Below the pieces are notes generated by a model. It was not told the origin of the DNA. It saw only the letters and a program-made list of their open reading frames with translations, and made no database searches. The position numbers were made by a program, and so were the translations under genes. A stretch of 64,000 nt of DNA, taken from NCBI GenBank assembly GCA_003246205.1, contig QKBC01000010.1, forward strand, positions 62,001 to 126,000, read 5' to 3'. Of the stretch, positions 16,196-25,824 are shown piece by piece; positions within the stretch are counted from its first letter, which is position 1, and each line of letters opens with the position of its first letter. This DNA comes from Flavobacterium haoranii (GTDB taxonomy: Bacteria; Bacteroidota; Bacteroidia; Flavobacteriales; Flavobacteriaceae).

Positions 16196-17770
16196 ATGAA
16201 AAAAACTCTACTCTTTTTATTAAATATTTTACCGATAATAGGTTGGACACAAATAACGTATCCGTCAAGTTCTTTTGCTTCTATTGGAAGTTCTTATTTG
16301 GTTTCAAATACTACAGCGGCTCTTTCAGGTATTGATTTTGTACAAACCGGATCTTCTTATACTTGGGATTATAGTACTTTACAAGCTAATACACAAGAAA
16401 CAGTTACTTGGGATGATCCTAATAATTCAGGATATAAAGCCACTTGGTGTTTGAGTAATGGTTATATAGCCAATTGTAATACGCAGTTTAATAACCAGTT
16501 TAATTTAGCTAACCAACAAGTAGAAGGCATTCAAATTCAGGGATACGGGCTAACTAATGTAGTGAATCATTATAATAAATCAATTGCGGCTTTAGAAATT
16601 AAGATGGTGGGGGCATCCTTAACAGTTAGTGGTATTACTATTCCTTTTACGTTTGATTATACTATTCCGGATGCGGTTTATAATTTTCCGATAGTGTATG
16701 CTGATACTTATACTAATCATAGCGAGTTTACAATCGATTTGAGTGCTTTAGGTTTTCCGATCCAATACGAATCACAATTAGACAGAACTAATACAGTAGA
16801 AGGGTGGGGAAGTTTAACTACGCCTTACGGAAATTTTTCCAACGTGTTAAAAATGAAAACAGTGGAAGTAAGTAATGATACCATTATTACACAAACAGAT
16901 ACTATTCCTACTCAGCGTACGGTAATTACGTACAAATGGTTTGATTCTAATTTCGGCATTCCGGTGCTGCAAGTAACAGGAGATGAAATTGCCGGTGTTT
17001 GGACACCTACTTCTGTAACTTATATTGATAATCCGCAATGCCTTACACCGGTAGCATTGTTTGCTTATTCGCCTTTACTAAGCGATTACGATCCGATTAG
17101 TCAACAAGCGTCTGTTTCTTTTATTAATACAAGTGCTAATTATGATTCAGTGCTTTGGGATTTTGGAGACGGAACAACCAGTACAGAAATTAATCCGGCT
17201 CATACTTATACTTGTCCTGGTATTAAGCAGATAGTGTTAACAGTAACTAACGAGTTTTGTGATCCGGATGTTTCAGATAGTATTACGATTCCATTGACAA
17301 TAACCGATTCTCAAAATGCTTTTACGACGGGAGTTACAGTTAATGGCGGAACATTAACAGCAGACAGAGATTTATCAGGAACAACTTATCAATGGGTTGA
17401 TTGTGATAATGGAAATATTGAAATTATAGGGGAAACCAATCAAAGTTTTACACCGGTTCAAGACGGAAATTATGCTGTAGTATTGACGACAAATGGGTGT
17501 CAGGATATATCCGATTGTGTAGTATCTACTTTTTTAGGAGTACAAAGTTTTGATGATGAAATTCAAAGTTTGATGATCTATCCCAATCCTACTAAAGGTA
17601 GTTTTGAAATCAAGACAGAGATTCCTGTTGAAAAAATTGCAATATATAACACTTTAGGTATGTTGGTTGCAACCGAAAATAGTTTGTCATTGCTCCCAAA
17701 AGGAGTTTACGGGGTTGAAATTTATTTGACAAATCATTCGGTTGTATTCCGACAACTTATTAAAAACTGA
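16196..17770 (+). CDS. Secreted PKD-domain protein with T9SS sorting domain
   Basis: A 524-residue exported protein. Signal peptide MKKTLLFLLNILPIIGWTQ, a large beta-rich N-terminal part (about 20-275), a PKD domain (about 290-390, with SVLWDFGDGTTSTEINPAHT), an Ig-like repeat (ATTYQW-type region about 395-460) and a type A C-terminal secretion domain (IYPNPTKGSFEIKT ... GVYGVEIYLTNHSV). It should be exported by the type IX system and anchored or released at the surface. No catalytic site is seen; adhesion or polysaccharide binding is plausible. Its promoter region carries the shared TTTTGTC motifs. Confidence 0.88.
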   Translation: MKKTLLFLLNILPIIGWTQITYPSSSFASIGSSYLVSNTTAALSGIDFVQTGSSYTWDYSTLQANTQETVTWDDPNNSGYKATWCLSNGYIANCNTQFNNQFNLANQQVEGIQIQGYGLTNVVNHYNKSIAALEIKMVGASLTVSGITIPFTFDYTIPDAVYNFPIVYADTYTNHSEFTIDLSALGFPIQYESQLDRTNTVEGWGSLTTPYGNFSNVLKMKTVEVSNDTIITQTDTIPTQRTVITYKWFDSNFGIPVLQVTGDEIAGVWTPTSVTYIDNPQCLTPVALFAYSPLLSDYDPISQQASVSFINTSANYDSVLWDFGDGTTSTEINPAHTYTCPGIKQIVLTVTNEFCDPDVSDSITIPLTITDSQNAFTTGVTVNGGTLTADRDLSGTTYQWVDCDNGNIEIIGETNQSFTPVQDGNYAVVLTTNGCQDISDCVVSTFLGVQSFDDEIQSLMIYPNPTKGSFEIKTEIPVEKIAIYNTLGMLVATENSLSLLPKGVYGVEIYLTNHSVVFRQLIKN

Positions 17771-17839
17771 TTTATTTGCGTTTTTAACTTTATTACAGAA
17801 GGATATCTTCGAAATTTAGCACAGTTAATAAACAAATCA

Positions 17840-18331
17840 TCATTGGAAAATAATTGGTTTTGTAGTTTTCGGTATTTTAACAAAATGATAAGGTCTGGTC
17901 GGCATTTGAGTAGCATCTCCGTTACCTGTGTATAAAATATGAACAATTATAGTTTCATAATTTTCAGTAATAGAAGTTATTGTTACTTCATATCCGCCAG
18001 TAGTTCTGGGTAGATCAAATGCAGCAATTACAATATCATTATTGAAGTCAACGTTTGATTCATCGGGAAATTCAGATAATTGCCAAATATCATTTTTAAA
18101 GTTCTCCCAAGTAGTTTGGTTGTAAAAGATTTCTGCATGTTGTGTAGGATTATAATTTCCGTTAAAAGTGACTCCTTTACTGATTAGAACAGGAGTAATA
18201 TCTTGCTGTTCATAATTATCATTACATGAATATAATGGGATACAAAATAGTATTAAAACAGCTTTTTTATAGAGTGGTAAAATATAATTCTGTCTTTTAC
18301 CATTCAGGCTTTTTATAAATAGAAATTTCAT
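17840..18331 (-). CDS. PrcB_C-like lipoprotein, neighbour of a secreted subtilase
   Basis: A 163-residue lipoprotein (lipobox PLYSC). The n-region before the hydrophobic core is unusually long (about 20 residues), so a non-ATG start further in is possible. The mature part has a strand/turn pattern, IVIAAFDLPRTTGGYEVTIT followed by MPTRPYHFVKIPK, that matches the PrcB C-terminal domain (protease complex subunit PrcB). In Treponema denticola PrcB associates with the subtilisin-like dentilisin; here the gene directly follows a secreted subtilase on the same strand. A role in assembling or restraining that protease is inference. A hairpin lies between the two genes. Confidence 0.75.
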   Translation of the reverse strand: MKFLFIKSLNGKRQNYILPLYKKAVLILFCIPLYSCNDNYEQQDITPVLISKGVTFNGNYNPTQHAEIFYNQTTWENFKNDIWQLSEFPDESNVDFNNDIVIAAFDLPRTTGGYEVTITSITENYETIIVHILYTGNGDATQMPTRPYHFVKIPKTTKPIIFQ

Positions 18332-18351
18332 TGGTGCTATTTTTTAAAAAG

Positions 18352-18404
18352 AAGTTGTCTCAAAAGATATATCTTATTAATAAAGAATACAAATGAGACA
18401 ACTT
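18352..18404 (-). terminator. Long-stem hairpin between subtilase and PrcB-like gene
   Basis: An 11-bp stem (AAGTTGTCTCA / TGAGACAACTT) encloses a 31-base loop holding a second small palindrome (AAGATATATCTT). Read on the minus strand it follows the subtilase stop and runs into a T-rich tract, so it can terminate or attenuate transcription into the PrcB-like gene. A related large hairpin occurs at 51579. Confidence 0.65.
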
Positions 18405-18415
18405 TTTATTATTTA

Positions 18416-21400
18416 TTATTGTTTAACTAAGGTAGTAGCATCAACTATTTTTCCATTTATAACTAATGCAACAGAGTATACACCATCAGGGTAATTACTT
18501 AAATCAATATTGATTTTTTCAGATTTTGGTTCCAAAATATAATTGTTAGAAACACCATAACTTGCATAGTCGCTAACAATCGCTAAGTAAGCAGAATTGG
18601 CTCCGTTAAGTTTATAACTTATATTGACATTGTTTTTTGCAGGATTAGGAACAATATTTTCTAATACTCCAGATTTTAGTTTTATTTCCACTTCATCATA
18701 ATCTTTAACACCGTCAAGAGTTGAAATAACTTCTAATTTGTATTTATCAGCTACTGCTTTTGTAATTTGTAGATCTTTACCTTGATAAACCAAATTTCCT
18801 TTACTGTCATACCAATTGTATATTGCCGGTTCATTAATATCTTTAGCACTTATAGTTACAGTTTCATTTAAGTTTACTTCTCTGGCTTCTCCGGCGTCAG
18901 CTGCAAATGATTCTCTGGTTTCTTTATTGACAAGGAATGTTTCTCCTCCTATTATTTCTCCTGTTTCCAGATCTCTTTGTATAACATGGTATATATAGTT
19001 GGTTTTATCCGTTAGTTGGTCAGCTAAAAAGTTAAAATCTACTTTTAAGGTTACTATTTCCTCAGGATCAAAATAAAGATTGTTTAAAATAGCATTATTA
19101 CCTTCTACAATTAATCTGTCCTCTTCATTTGATCGAACTAGTAGTTCTGCTGCGCTTCCTCCTTCAACCCATTTTCTATAAAGATATTCATCCATTTTTA
19201 AGCTTACTTCAGCTTCTTCATAAATAGGTTGATCTCTTTCAGAATCATCTACTTTAAATTCTAAAAAGAATTTTTTTGAAATTCTAAAAGGGTTAGTTAT
19301 GGCTATAACTCCTCCGGGATTAATAACGTTATTAGGAATGACATCTACAACAGTAACATTTTTCCAGGCAATATTATTGTTATTACGAACATTATCATTA
19401 AGGTTAGTTGTTTCATAAAAAGTCATAGGATCATTTGTACTTTCAATTCTGGCTAAGAGACAAAAATGCCATTGGTCACCATTGTTGTCATAATCAGCCG
19501 GATTCGGTACAACCCAAGGGAAAGTCAGAATAGCTTCTTCGCCTGGTTGTAGGGAAGGGATATTTAATGTGCCTATCGGGTCTCCCATACTAGCACCTGT
19601 GATAGGGTGGGTAATACCTCCGAACCAAGGATTAGGAAAAGAAAGTCCGGTTGAAGCTTTAGCCCAATATAGGTTTAATTCCTCATTACCAGTTGATGTA
19701 AGGCAGCTTTTGTTTATAACTCTTACTCTAACGTAGTTCGGATTTCCTGCAGAAGAGTAATCCGGATTTTGATGTGTTAATCCGCCGTCATTGTAATTTC
19801 TTACCCAAATATCATTACTTGTCCACATATATTGGGTAATATTATTAGGTTCAGTACCGATGTCGTCTGGAGAATCTTTTACATAAAGGTCTAAACTTGC
19901 TGAGTACATATTCTGAGCCATTTGAACAGAAGCAAAGGAATCTATTAAGCCGTACCCCATTTCATTATTCCATGTCCCGTTAGGTCTTCCTGTAGAGGTG
20001 GCATACGAGTAACCTCCGACTTTTTGAGCTGTTTGTTCAATAATGTCTCTTACTTGTTTTGCAGTAAGACATGGATTTACAGATAAAATTAAAGCAGCAA
20101 CTCCCGCAACATGCGGACATGCAGATGATGTTCCGTTAAAAGTTCCATAATAGTCATTGGAAGAATAACCATTGCTTCCCTGTCTGTCTGTAGTAGGTAT
20201 TTTAACACCGGGAGCCATGATATCTAATTGAGTACCGTAGCAGCTACCCCACCAAGTTTCACCATCACATGAGCCAGTATTCTTTCTTTCTCCGCAAGGG
20301 CTCATAGCACCTACAACAAGTACTTCAGGAACAGCACTTCCTGGATATCTGATGTTGGTGTCATTTTCATTCCCGGCTGCAAAAACAACAACACAACCTT
20401 TTCCGCTTCTACCATAATTAATAGCATCATAGATAGCGTCAGTTATAATACTTGAAGGGCTGTAACCTCCCCATGAATTACTGATAACTTCAACACCATT
20501 ATTCCATGCCCAGCTAAATCCACTGGCTAATTGAGCAGGAGTGTCTGAAAACAAAAGATTAATACTGATGGATACAATATCAGATTCAGGAGCTACTCCG
20601 CTTACGCCAAGGTTATTGTTTTGAACAGCACCTATGATACCGGCACAAGCTGTTCCGTGGTTTCCTCTAACTTGTGAAGGCGAAGTTCCTGTGGTAGCAT
20701 CAAACCCTGTTCCATATACATTAGCTGCCAAATCAGGATGATTCATTTCAAAACCATGATCGTAAATAGCAACCTTCACATTATTTCCTTTGGTAATGTT
20801 CCATGCTTGTACAGCATTGATATCTATTCCTGAATAAGCCGAACCATATTGTCCGGTGTTTAGTAAACCCCATTGATTTGGATATAAAGGATCATTTGTT
20901 AATTGTAAATCATGATAAACAAATTCAGGCTCAGCGGTAATGAACAAGCCAGATTCTTTAAATTGATTTGCATATTCTAATGCGTTTTTAAGATTGTCTT
21001 TTGTACAGCTTATCATGTACCAGTTTTTCATAAAAGGATCTTGTCCTAAAACTTCTAATTCATTTTTTTGAGCATAATCATAAAGAGTATTGACACTTTC
21101 TGAATTGATTTTTACATAAAAATGATTTGTTAACCCCAGTTTTTTCCCTGAAATAGTTTTGTAACAAGCAGAAGCTTTAATTGTTGAAGAATACTCATTG
21201 AGATTTTTAATAAAATTATAGTATTCAGATAAGTTGTTTTTAACGTTCTCACTAACTGTTATTTCTGTGTAATAATTTTTTAGGGAAGCTTTTTTCTGAA
21301 CATAATTTCTAAGGTTGTTTTCTACAAAATCAGTTTTTGACGTAAAAAAAGTATTGTATTTATCTAGTTGAATTTCATTAGAATAAGAGTTTAAGCTGAT

Positions 21401-21520
21401 GAATTCACTATCGATATTAATATAAACTTTTTGGTCATTATAGTAATAGTAGGTGCTTTGAGCATTTGAAAAATTTAAGGTGAATAGCACCAAGACAAGG
21501 ATGTAAATATTTTGTTTCAT
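18416..21520 (-). CDS. Secreted subtilisin-like serine protease (S8) with T9SS sorting domain
   Basis: A 1034-residue exported protease. Signal peptide MKQNIYILVLVLFTLNFSNAQ, long propeptide (about 22-205), S8 catalytic domain with Asp254 (IYDHGFEMNHPDL), His288 (GNHGTACAG) and Ser465 (GTSSACPHVAG), beta-rich modules (about 530-920) and a type A T9SS domain (IVPNPAKNNVNIS ... YPDGVYSVALVINGK). The triad is complete, so it should be active on extracellular protein. The propeptide would keep it inactive until export. It is followed on the same strand by the PrcB-like lipoprotein and lies divergent from glnN. Confidence 0.93.
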   Translation of the reverse strand: MKQNIYILVLVLFTLNFSNAQSTYYYYNDQKVYINIDSEFISLNSYSNEIQLDKYNTFFTSKTDFVENNLRNYVQKKASLKNYYTEITVSENVKNNLSEYYNFIKNLNEYSSTIKASACYKTISGKKLGLTNHFYVKINSESVNTLYDYAQKNELEVLGQDPFMKNWYMISCTKDNLKNALEYANQFKESGLFITAEPEFVYHDLQLTNDPLYPNQWGLLNTGQYGSAYSGIDINAVQAWNITKGNNVKVAIYDHGFEMNHPDLAANVYGTGFDATTGTSPSQVRGNHGTACAGIIGAVQNNNLGVSGVAPESDIVSISINLLFSDTPAQLASGFSWAWNNGVEVISNSWGGYSPSSIITDAIYDAINYGRSGKGCVVVFAAGNENDTNIRYPGSAVPEVLVVGAMSPCGERKNTGSCDGETWWGSCYGTQLDIMAPGVKIPTTDRQGSNGYSSNDYYGTFNGTSSACPHVAGVAALILSVNPCLTAKQVRDIIEQTAQKVGGYSYATSTGRPNGTWNNEMGYGLIDSFASVQMAQNMYSASLDLYVKDSPDDIGTEPNNITQYMWTSNDIWVRNYNDGGLTHQNPDYSSAGNPNYVRVRVINKSCLTSTGNEELNLYWAKASTGLSFPNPWFGGITHPITGASMGDPIGTLNIPSLQPGEEAILTFPWVVPNPADYDNNGDQWHFCLLARIESTNDPMTFYETTNLNDNVRNNNNIAWKNVTVVDVIPNNVINPGGVIAITNPFRISKKFFLEFKVDDSERDQPIYEEAEVSLKMDEYLYRKWVEGGSAAELLVRSNEEDRLIVEGNNAILNNLYFDPEEIVTLKVDFNFLADQLTDKTNYIYHVIQRDLETGEIIGGETFLVNKETRESFAADAGEAREVNLNETVTISAKDINEPAIYNWYDSKGNLVYQGKDLQITKAVADKYKLEVISTLDGVKDYDEVEIKLKSGVLENIVPNPAKNNVNISYKLNGANSAYLAIVSDYASYGVSNNYILEPKSEKINIDLSNYPDGVYSVALVINGKIVDATTLVKQ

Positions 21521-22030
21521 AATAAGTTTTGATTTAATTAAAAAAAAATGATTTATTAAAAACTAAGTCTCATGGGGGATGAAATGTTTTCCGTATTTTT
21601 GAAAAAATAAATGATTGAATCATAACATCTTAGTTTTATAATGTAAAAATTTTCTGTATCAAATTTAAGAGGTGTTTTTCTAAAAATAATACAGAAAAAA
21701 TGTATTTTTTGTTAAAATTAAGGTATAGATTACATTTTTTACTTTTAATGAGATTTCACCTTTCTTTAAAAATGGAAATGATAGTATAGAAAATTATCTA
21801 AATGAGTTAAAGACAATTTCTGAAAACAGATACAGTTAGAATAGGGTACACTTTAACAGAAGAAATACAATAATGACGTAATGAATTTGATTTAAGAAGT
21901 ATTTTATTTTGTTTGGGTAGAGATTGGTGTTTATTACCCTAAAAAAAGAGGGGGCTGTATTAGTGAAGTTGTATTTTTTTGTATATTTGCCATGAATTTT
22001 TAAAGGTATAATTAAATAAAACACAACTTT
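21521..22030. other. 510-bp divergent intergenic region, subtilase / glnN
   Basis: A long AT-rich gap with promoters for both neighbours. For glnN, TATATTTG at 21982-21989 matches the -7 box, about 42 bases before the ATG, with a TTG too close (21969) for the normal spacing. For the subtilase, a CAAATTTA at 21660-21667 is a -7 match on the minus strand without a clear -33. No repeat, hairpin or convincing small gene was found. Confidence 0.5.
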
Positions 22031-24220
22031 ATGTCGACATTTCGTTTTCAGACTTTAAAAGAAACGGCTAACAGAAAGCCTGTTTCTGTTGAAAATTTAG
22101 ACAAAAAATCAATAATTTTCGGTAGCAATGTTTTTAATGATAAAGCAATGCGCCAATATTTAACTCCGGAAGCTTATAAAGCTGTAAAAAGCGCAGTTGT
22201 AAACGGAACAAAAATCGATAGAAATACAGCAGAGCACGTAGCAATGGGAATGAAAGAGTGGGCTTTGTCAAAAGGAGTTACACATTATACACACTGGTTT
22301 CAACCTTTAACCGGTGCTACAGCAGAAAAACATGATGCCTTTTTTGAAACATCATTTGACGGTTCTGATCCGGTAGAAAAATTCGGAGGAGGTCAGTTAG
22401 TGCAACAAGAACCGGATGCTTCTTCTTTTCCAAACGGAGGTATTCGTAATACATTTGAAGCTCGTGGATATACTGCTTGGGATCCTACATCTCCGGCGTT
22501 TATTTTCGGAACAACTTTATGTATTCCAACAATTTTCGTTTCTTATACAGGTGAAGCGTTAGACTTTAAAACGCCTTTATTAAGAGCTTTAAATGCAGTT
22601 GATAATGCCGCAACAGCAGTAGCAAAATATTTCGATAAAAACGTTAAAAAAGTAACACCAACATTAGGTTGGGAACAAGAATATTTCTTAGTAGATAAAG
22701 CTTTAGCAGCAGCACGTCCGGATTTAACTTTAACAGGGCGTACATTATTAGGACACACTTCTGCCAAAGGGCAACAATTAGAAGACCATTATTTTGGAAC
22801 TATCCCAACTCGTGTATTGAATTTTATGAGAGATTTGGAAAATGAGTGTATGTTGTTAGGTATTCCGGTTAAAACACGTCATAATGAGGTAGCTCCTAAC
22901 CAATTTGAGTTAGCACCTATTTTTGAAGAAACTAACTTGGCAGTAGACCACAATTCATTATTGATGGATGTGATGCAAAAAGTTGGAGAGCGCCATGATT
23001 TTAAAGTGTTGTTACATGAAAAACCATTTAAAGGTGTAAATGGTTCAGGTAAACACAACAACTGGTCTATGGCAACAGATACGGGTATAAATTTGTTGAG
23101 TCCCGGAAAAACGCCTATGAGCAACTTACAATTCTTAACATTCTTTGTTAACACAATTAAAGCTGTTAACGAATATGAAGAATTGTTGAGAGCTTCTATT
23201 GCATCGGCAAGTAACGATCACCGTTTAGGAGCAAATGAAGCTCCGCCAGCAATTATTTCTGTATTTATCGGACAACAATTATCAGCTGTTTTAGAAGAAC
23301 TGGAAGGAGTTTCTAAAGGGAAATTATCTCCGAAAGAAAAAACAGATTTAAAATTAAATGTAGTAGGTAAAATCCCTGATGTATTATTAGATAATACAGA
23401 TAGAAATAGAACATCTCCATTCGCCTTTACAGGAAATAAGTTTGAACTGAGAGCAGTAGGATCTTTAGCTAACTGCGCAAATCCAATGACGACTTTAAAC
23501 GCAATTGTGGCAAAACAATTGACAGATTTCAAAAAAGAAGTAGATGCTTTAATTGAGAAAAAAGGACTTAAAAAAGACGAAGCCATCTTCAATGTATTAA
23601 GAGAATATATCAAACAATCTCGTAATATTTTGTTTGAAGGAGACGGTTATAGCGAAGCTTGGGAGAAAGAAGCTGCAAAACGTGGATTAAGTAATCATAA
23701 AACAACACCTGAAGCTCTAAAAGCTAAAGTATCTAAAAAAGCAATCACTCTATTTGAAGAGCTAGGGATTATGAACCATGTTGAGGTTGAAGCTCGTTAT
23801 GAAATCGAATTAGAAGAATATATTAAGAAAATCCAGATTGAAGGTAGAGTTTTAGGCGATATTGCCCGTAATCATGTAATTCCGACAGCTATTCGTTACC
23901 AAAACACATTAATTGAAAATGTGAAAGGTTTAAAAGAAATTTTCGGTAAAGATTTTGAACCACTAGCTAAAGAACAAATTACTTTGATTAAAGAGATTTC
24001 TGAGCATATTGAAGCAATCAATTCCAAAGTAGATGAAATGACCGAAGAACGCAAAAAAGCAAATAATCTGTCATCTACAGAAGAAATGGCTAGTGCTTAT
24101 TGTTTATTAGTAAAACCATATTTTGAATTAATACGTTATCATGCCGATAAATTAGAATTATTGGTAGATGATGAAATGTGGACTCTTGTAAAATACAGAG
24201 AGTTACTTTTCATTCGATAA
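22031..24220 (+). CDS. glnN: Glutamine synthetase type III
   Basis: ATP-dependent condensation of glutamate and ammonia to glutamine, the main ammonium assimilation step. The 729-residue length and motifs are those of the GSIII class of Bacteroidota and cyanobacteria: N-terminal FGSNVFNDKAMRQYL, HYTHWFQPLTGATAEKHDAF, the catalytic GWEQEYFLVDK, KTRHNEVAPNQFELAPIFEE, and NGSGKHNNWS for ATP binding. It is monocistronic, with a -7 box upstream and a strong terminator downstream. No PII gene is adjacent, and no nitrogen-control operator could be identified. Confidence 0.96.
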   Translation: MSTFRFQTLKETANRKPVSVENLDKKSIIFGSNVFNDKAMRQYLTPEAYKAVKSAVVNGTKIDRNTAEHVAMGMKEWALSKGVTHYTHWFQPLTGATAEKHDAFFETSFDGSDPVEKFGGGQLVQQEPDASSFPNGGIRNTFEARGYTAWDPTSPAFIFGTTLCIPTIFVSYTGEALDFKTPLLRALNAVDNAATAVAKYFDKNVKKVTPTLGWEQEYFLVDKALAAARPDLTLTGRTLLGHTSAKGQQLEDHYFGTIPTRVLNFMRDLENECMLLGIPVKTRHNEVAPNQFELAPIFEETNLAVDHNSLLMDVMQKVGERHDFKVLLHEKPFKGVNGSGKHNNWSMATDTGINLLSPGKTPMSNLQFLTFFVNTIKAVNEYEELLRASIASASNDHRLGANEAPPAIISVFIGQQLSAVLEELEGVSKGKLSPKEKTDLKLNVVGKIPDVLLDNTDRNRTSPFAFTGNKFELRAVGSLANCANPMTTLNAIVAKQLTDFKKEVDALIEKKGLKKDEAIFNVLREYIKQSRNILFEGDGYSEAWEKEAAKRGLSNHKTTPEALKAKVSKKAITLFEELGIMNHVEVEARYEIELEEYIKKIQIEGRVLGDIARNHVIPTAIRYQNTLIENVKGLKEIFGKDFEPLAKEQITLIKEISEHIEAINSKVDEMTEERKKANNLSSTEEMASAYCLLVKPYFELIRYHADKLELLVDDEMWTLVKYRELLFIR

Positions 24221-24246
24221 TTTCATATAAATCACAGTTAGTTTTT

Positions 24247-24281
24247 GCCTGCACCTTCTTTTAGAGGTGCAGGCTTTTTTT
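24247..24281 (+). terminator. Rho-independent terminator
   Basis: A 10-bp perfect stem GCCTGCACCT / AGGTGCAGGC followed by seven T ends the glnN transcript. Confidence 0.93.
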
Positions 24282-24401
24282 ATACAAAAAAGAATGATGA
24301 TAAGATGATAATTAAATACTGTTTTGCAGAGAAAAACTGATTTTACAATACTAAAGTTTTAAGATTAACAAAAAAAGTTGTTACTTCGTAAAAAAAATAA
24401 A

Positions 24402-25235
24402 ATGAACCGTATTTTTTATTTGTTATTTTTATTTTTTTCGTTCACGGCTTTTTCTCAGGATACCATTTCATTCTATTTTGAAACCGATAAATACGAATTA
24501 TCTGCTACTGAAAAAATCAGATTAAGAGAGTGGATAATCAAAAACCGAAAATCGAAAATCTTATCGATTAGAGGATATACAGATGAGGTGGGGACTAATC
24601 AGTATAATGATACCTTATCACAAAAAAGAGTGAACTTTATTTATCGCTCTATTTTGGGAAAAGTTAAAATTAGAGAAGATTTTAAAACTATCAGTTATGG
24701 CGAAGACTTTAAGCAATCAAAGATTAAAGCCGAAAATCGTCGCGCATCCATCTATTATTTGAAAGAAGAAGAACTGGATAAAGAACAAGAAGTATTAGGA
24801 TTGCCTCCGGTTACAGTTGATGAAACAGATAAAGTTGTTGAAATTCCAGACGATGCGCCGCTTCACGTAAAAGTAGCTGCAGCAAAAGTAGGAGATAAAA
24901 TTATTCTCAAGAATATCAATTTTTATCAGAATACATTCCAAACTACGCAGGAGTCGCAAGCCGCTTTATACGATTTGTTATTTGTTCTGCAAAATAATCC
25001 TAATCTAACGATTCAAGTACAAGGACATATTTGTTGTGTCGACCAAGACAGAAGAAATTTGTCATTAGAACGAGCAAAACAAGTCCGTCGTTTTTTAATG
25101 TATAAAGGAATCCCGATGCACAGAGTATCAGTAACAGGTTATGGAGTTCGTTATCCTATTTATCCGATTCCGGAAGATAACGAAGAACAGGCAGCAGCCA
25201 ATAGAAGAGTTGAAATCGAAATTTTAAGCAAGTAA
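24402..25235 (+). CDS. Exported protein with two OmpA-like domains
   Basis: A 277-residue protein with signal peptide (MNRIFYLLFLFFSFTAFSQ) and two OmpA-C-type peptidoglycan-binding modules: one at about 22-115 (FYFETDKYELS ... IRGYTDEVGTNQYNDTLSQK) and one at about 165-277 (INFYQNTFQTTQESQAAL ... SLERAKQVRRFL ... ANRRVEIEIL). In the second, the usual GHTDNxG loop is replaced by GHICCVDQD, with adjacent cysteines, so diaminopimelate binding may be altered. It has no outer-membrane barrel. The start is the ATG at 24402; a TTG at 24378 gives no better signal peptide. A lipoprotein gene starts one base after its stop. Confidence 0.82.
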   Translation: MNRIFYLLFLFFSFTAFSQDTISFYFETDKYELSATEKIRLREWIIKNRKSKILSIRGYTDEVGTNQYNDTLSQKRVNFIYRSILGKVKIREDFKTISYGEDFKQSKIKAENRRASIYYLKEEELDKEQEVLGLPPVTVDETDKVVEIPDDAPLHVKVAAAKVGDKIILKNINFYQNTFQTTQESQAALYDLLFVLQNNPNLTIQVQGHICCVDQDRRNLSLERAKQVRRFLMYKGIPMHRVSVTGYGVRYPIYPIPEDNEEQAAANRRVEIEILSK

Positions 25236-25236
25236 T

Positions 25237-25683
25237 ATGAAATTTGCAAAACTACTGTTTTTAGTAATTGTAACATTACCTTTCCTAAGCTGTAATGACA
25301 ATTGTTCTGATGTTGATGCTCCGGATTCAGCATCTTTATTCATAACCTGTATTGATGAAGTATCTGGTGAAAATGTTTTTGAAAACGAAACTTTTACAGG
25401 CGACCAGATTGTTATAACAGACGAAGAGGATGAATTGGTTTCCTTTAGTTTTGTTGAAACTAAAAATTTTATTCATATTAGTTTTCCTGCCGGTTTGGTA
25501 ACAGATAAAATAATTACCGTAAAACTGGAGAATACAGACACCTCAGATATAAGAGAAATAGAGATACATTTAAACATCATTTCACAAGAAGAAGAATGTT
25601 ATACTTTGTATAAAGTGGATAATGTACTATTCCCTAACAATGAAAGTGAATTGGTTGACGGAATCTACGAAGTTAAAATTTAA
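25237..25683 (+). CDS. Lipoprotein, unknown function
   Basis: A 148-residue protein with lipobox FLSC (Cys19) followed immediately by CNDNCSDVDAPDS; a second cysteine follows and others occur near residues 34 and 125. The mature part is acidic and beta-rich, with no family recognised. It is co-transcribed with the two-OmpA-domain protein just upstream, which suggests a shared envelope role. Confidence 0.7.
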   Translation: MKFAKLLFLVIVTLPFLSCNDNCSDVDAPDSASLFITCIDEVSGENVFENETFTGDQIVITDEEDELVSFSFVETKNFIHISFPAGLVTDKIITVKLENTDTSDIREIEIHLNIISQEEECYTLYKVDNVLFPNNESELVDGIYEVKI

Positions 25684-25747
25684 AATTGCCTGACTAAAAG
25701 GATATCCAAATTCTATATTTTAATTTCTGAATTCTAAATTTAAAAAC

Positions 25748-25755
25748 TATCTTTG
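25748..25755 (+). promoter_or_regulatory. -7 box TATCTTTG upstream of purM
   Basis: TATCTTTG matches TAnnTTTG and is the commonest flavobacterial form. It lies 69 bases before the purM ATG, leaving a leader with a CAACA-rich end. No exact TTG is found at the -33 distance. Confidence 0.5.
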
Positions 25756-25824
25756 CAGCACAACTAAAAAATGAAGTTATTTCGGTAAAATAGAGATAAT
25801 TTCCAACTAACAACACAACGTTTA

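Noticed and set aside
21836..22024. 62-codon minus-strand frame in the glnN upstream gap
   Set aside because: It covers the likely glnN promoter and has only low-complexity AT-rich content.
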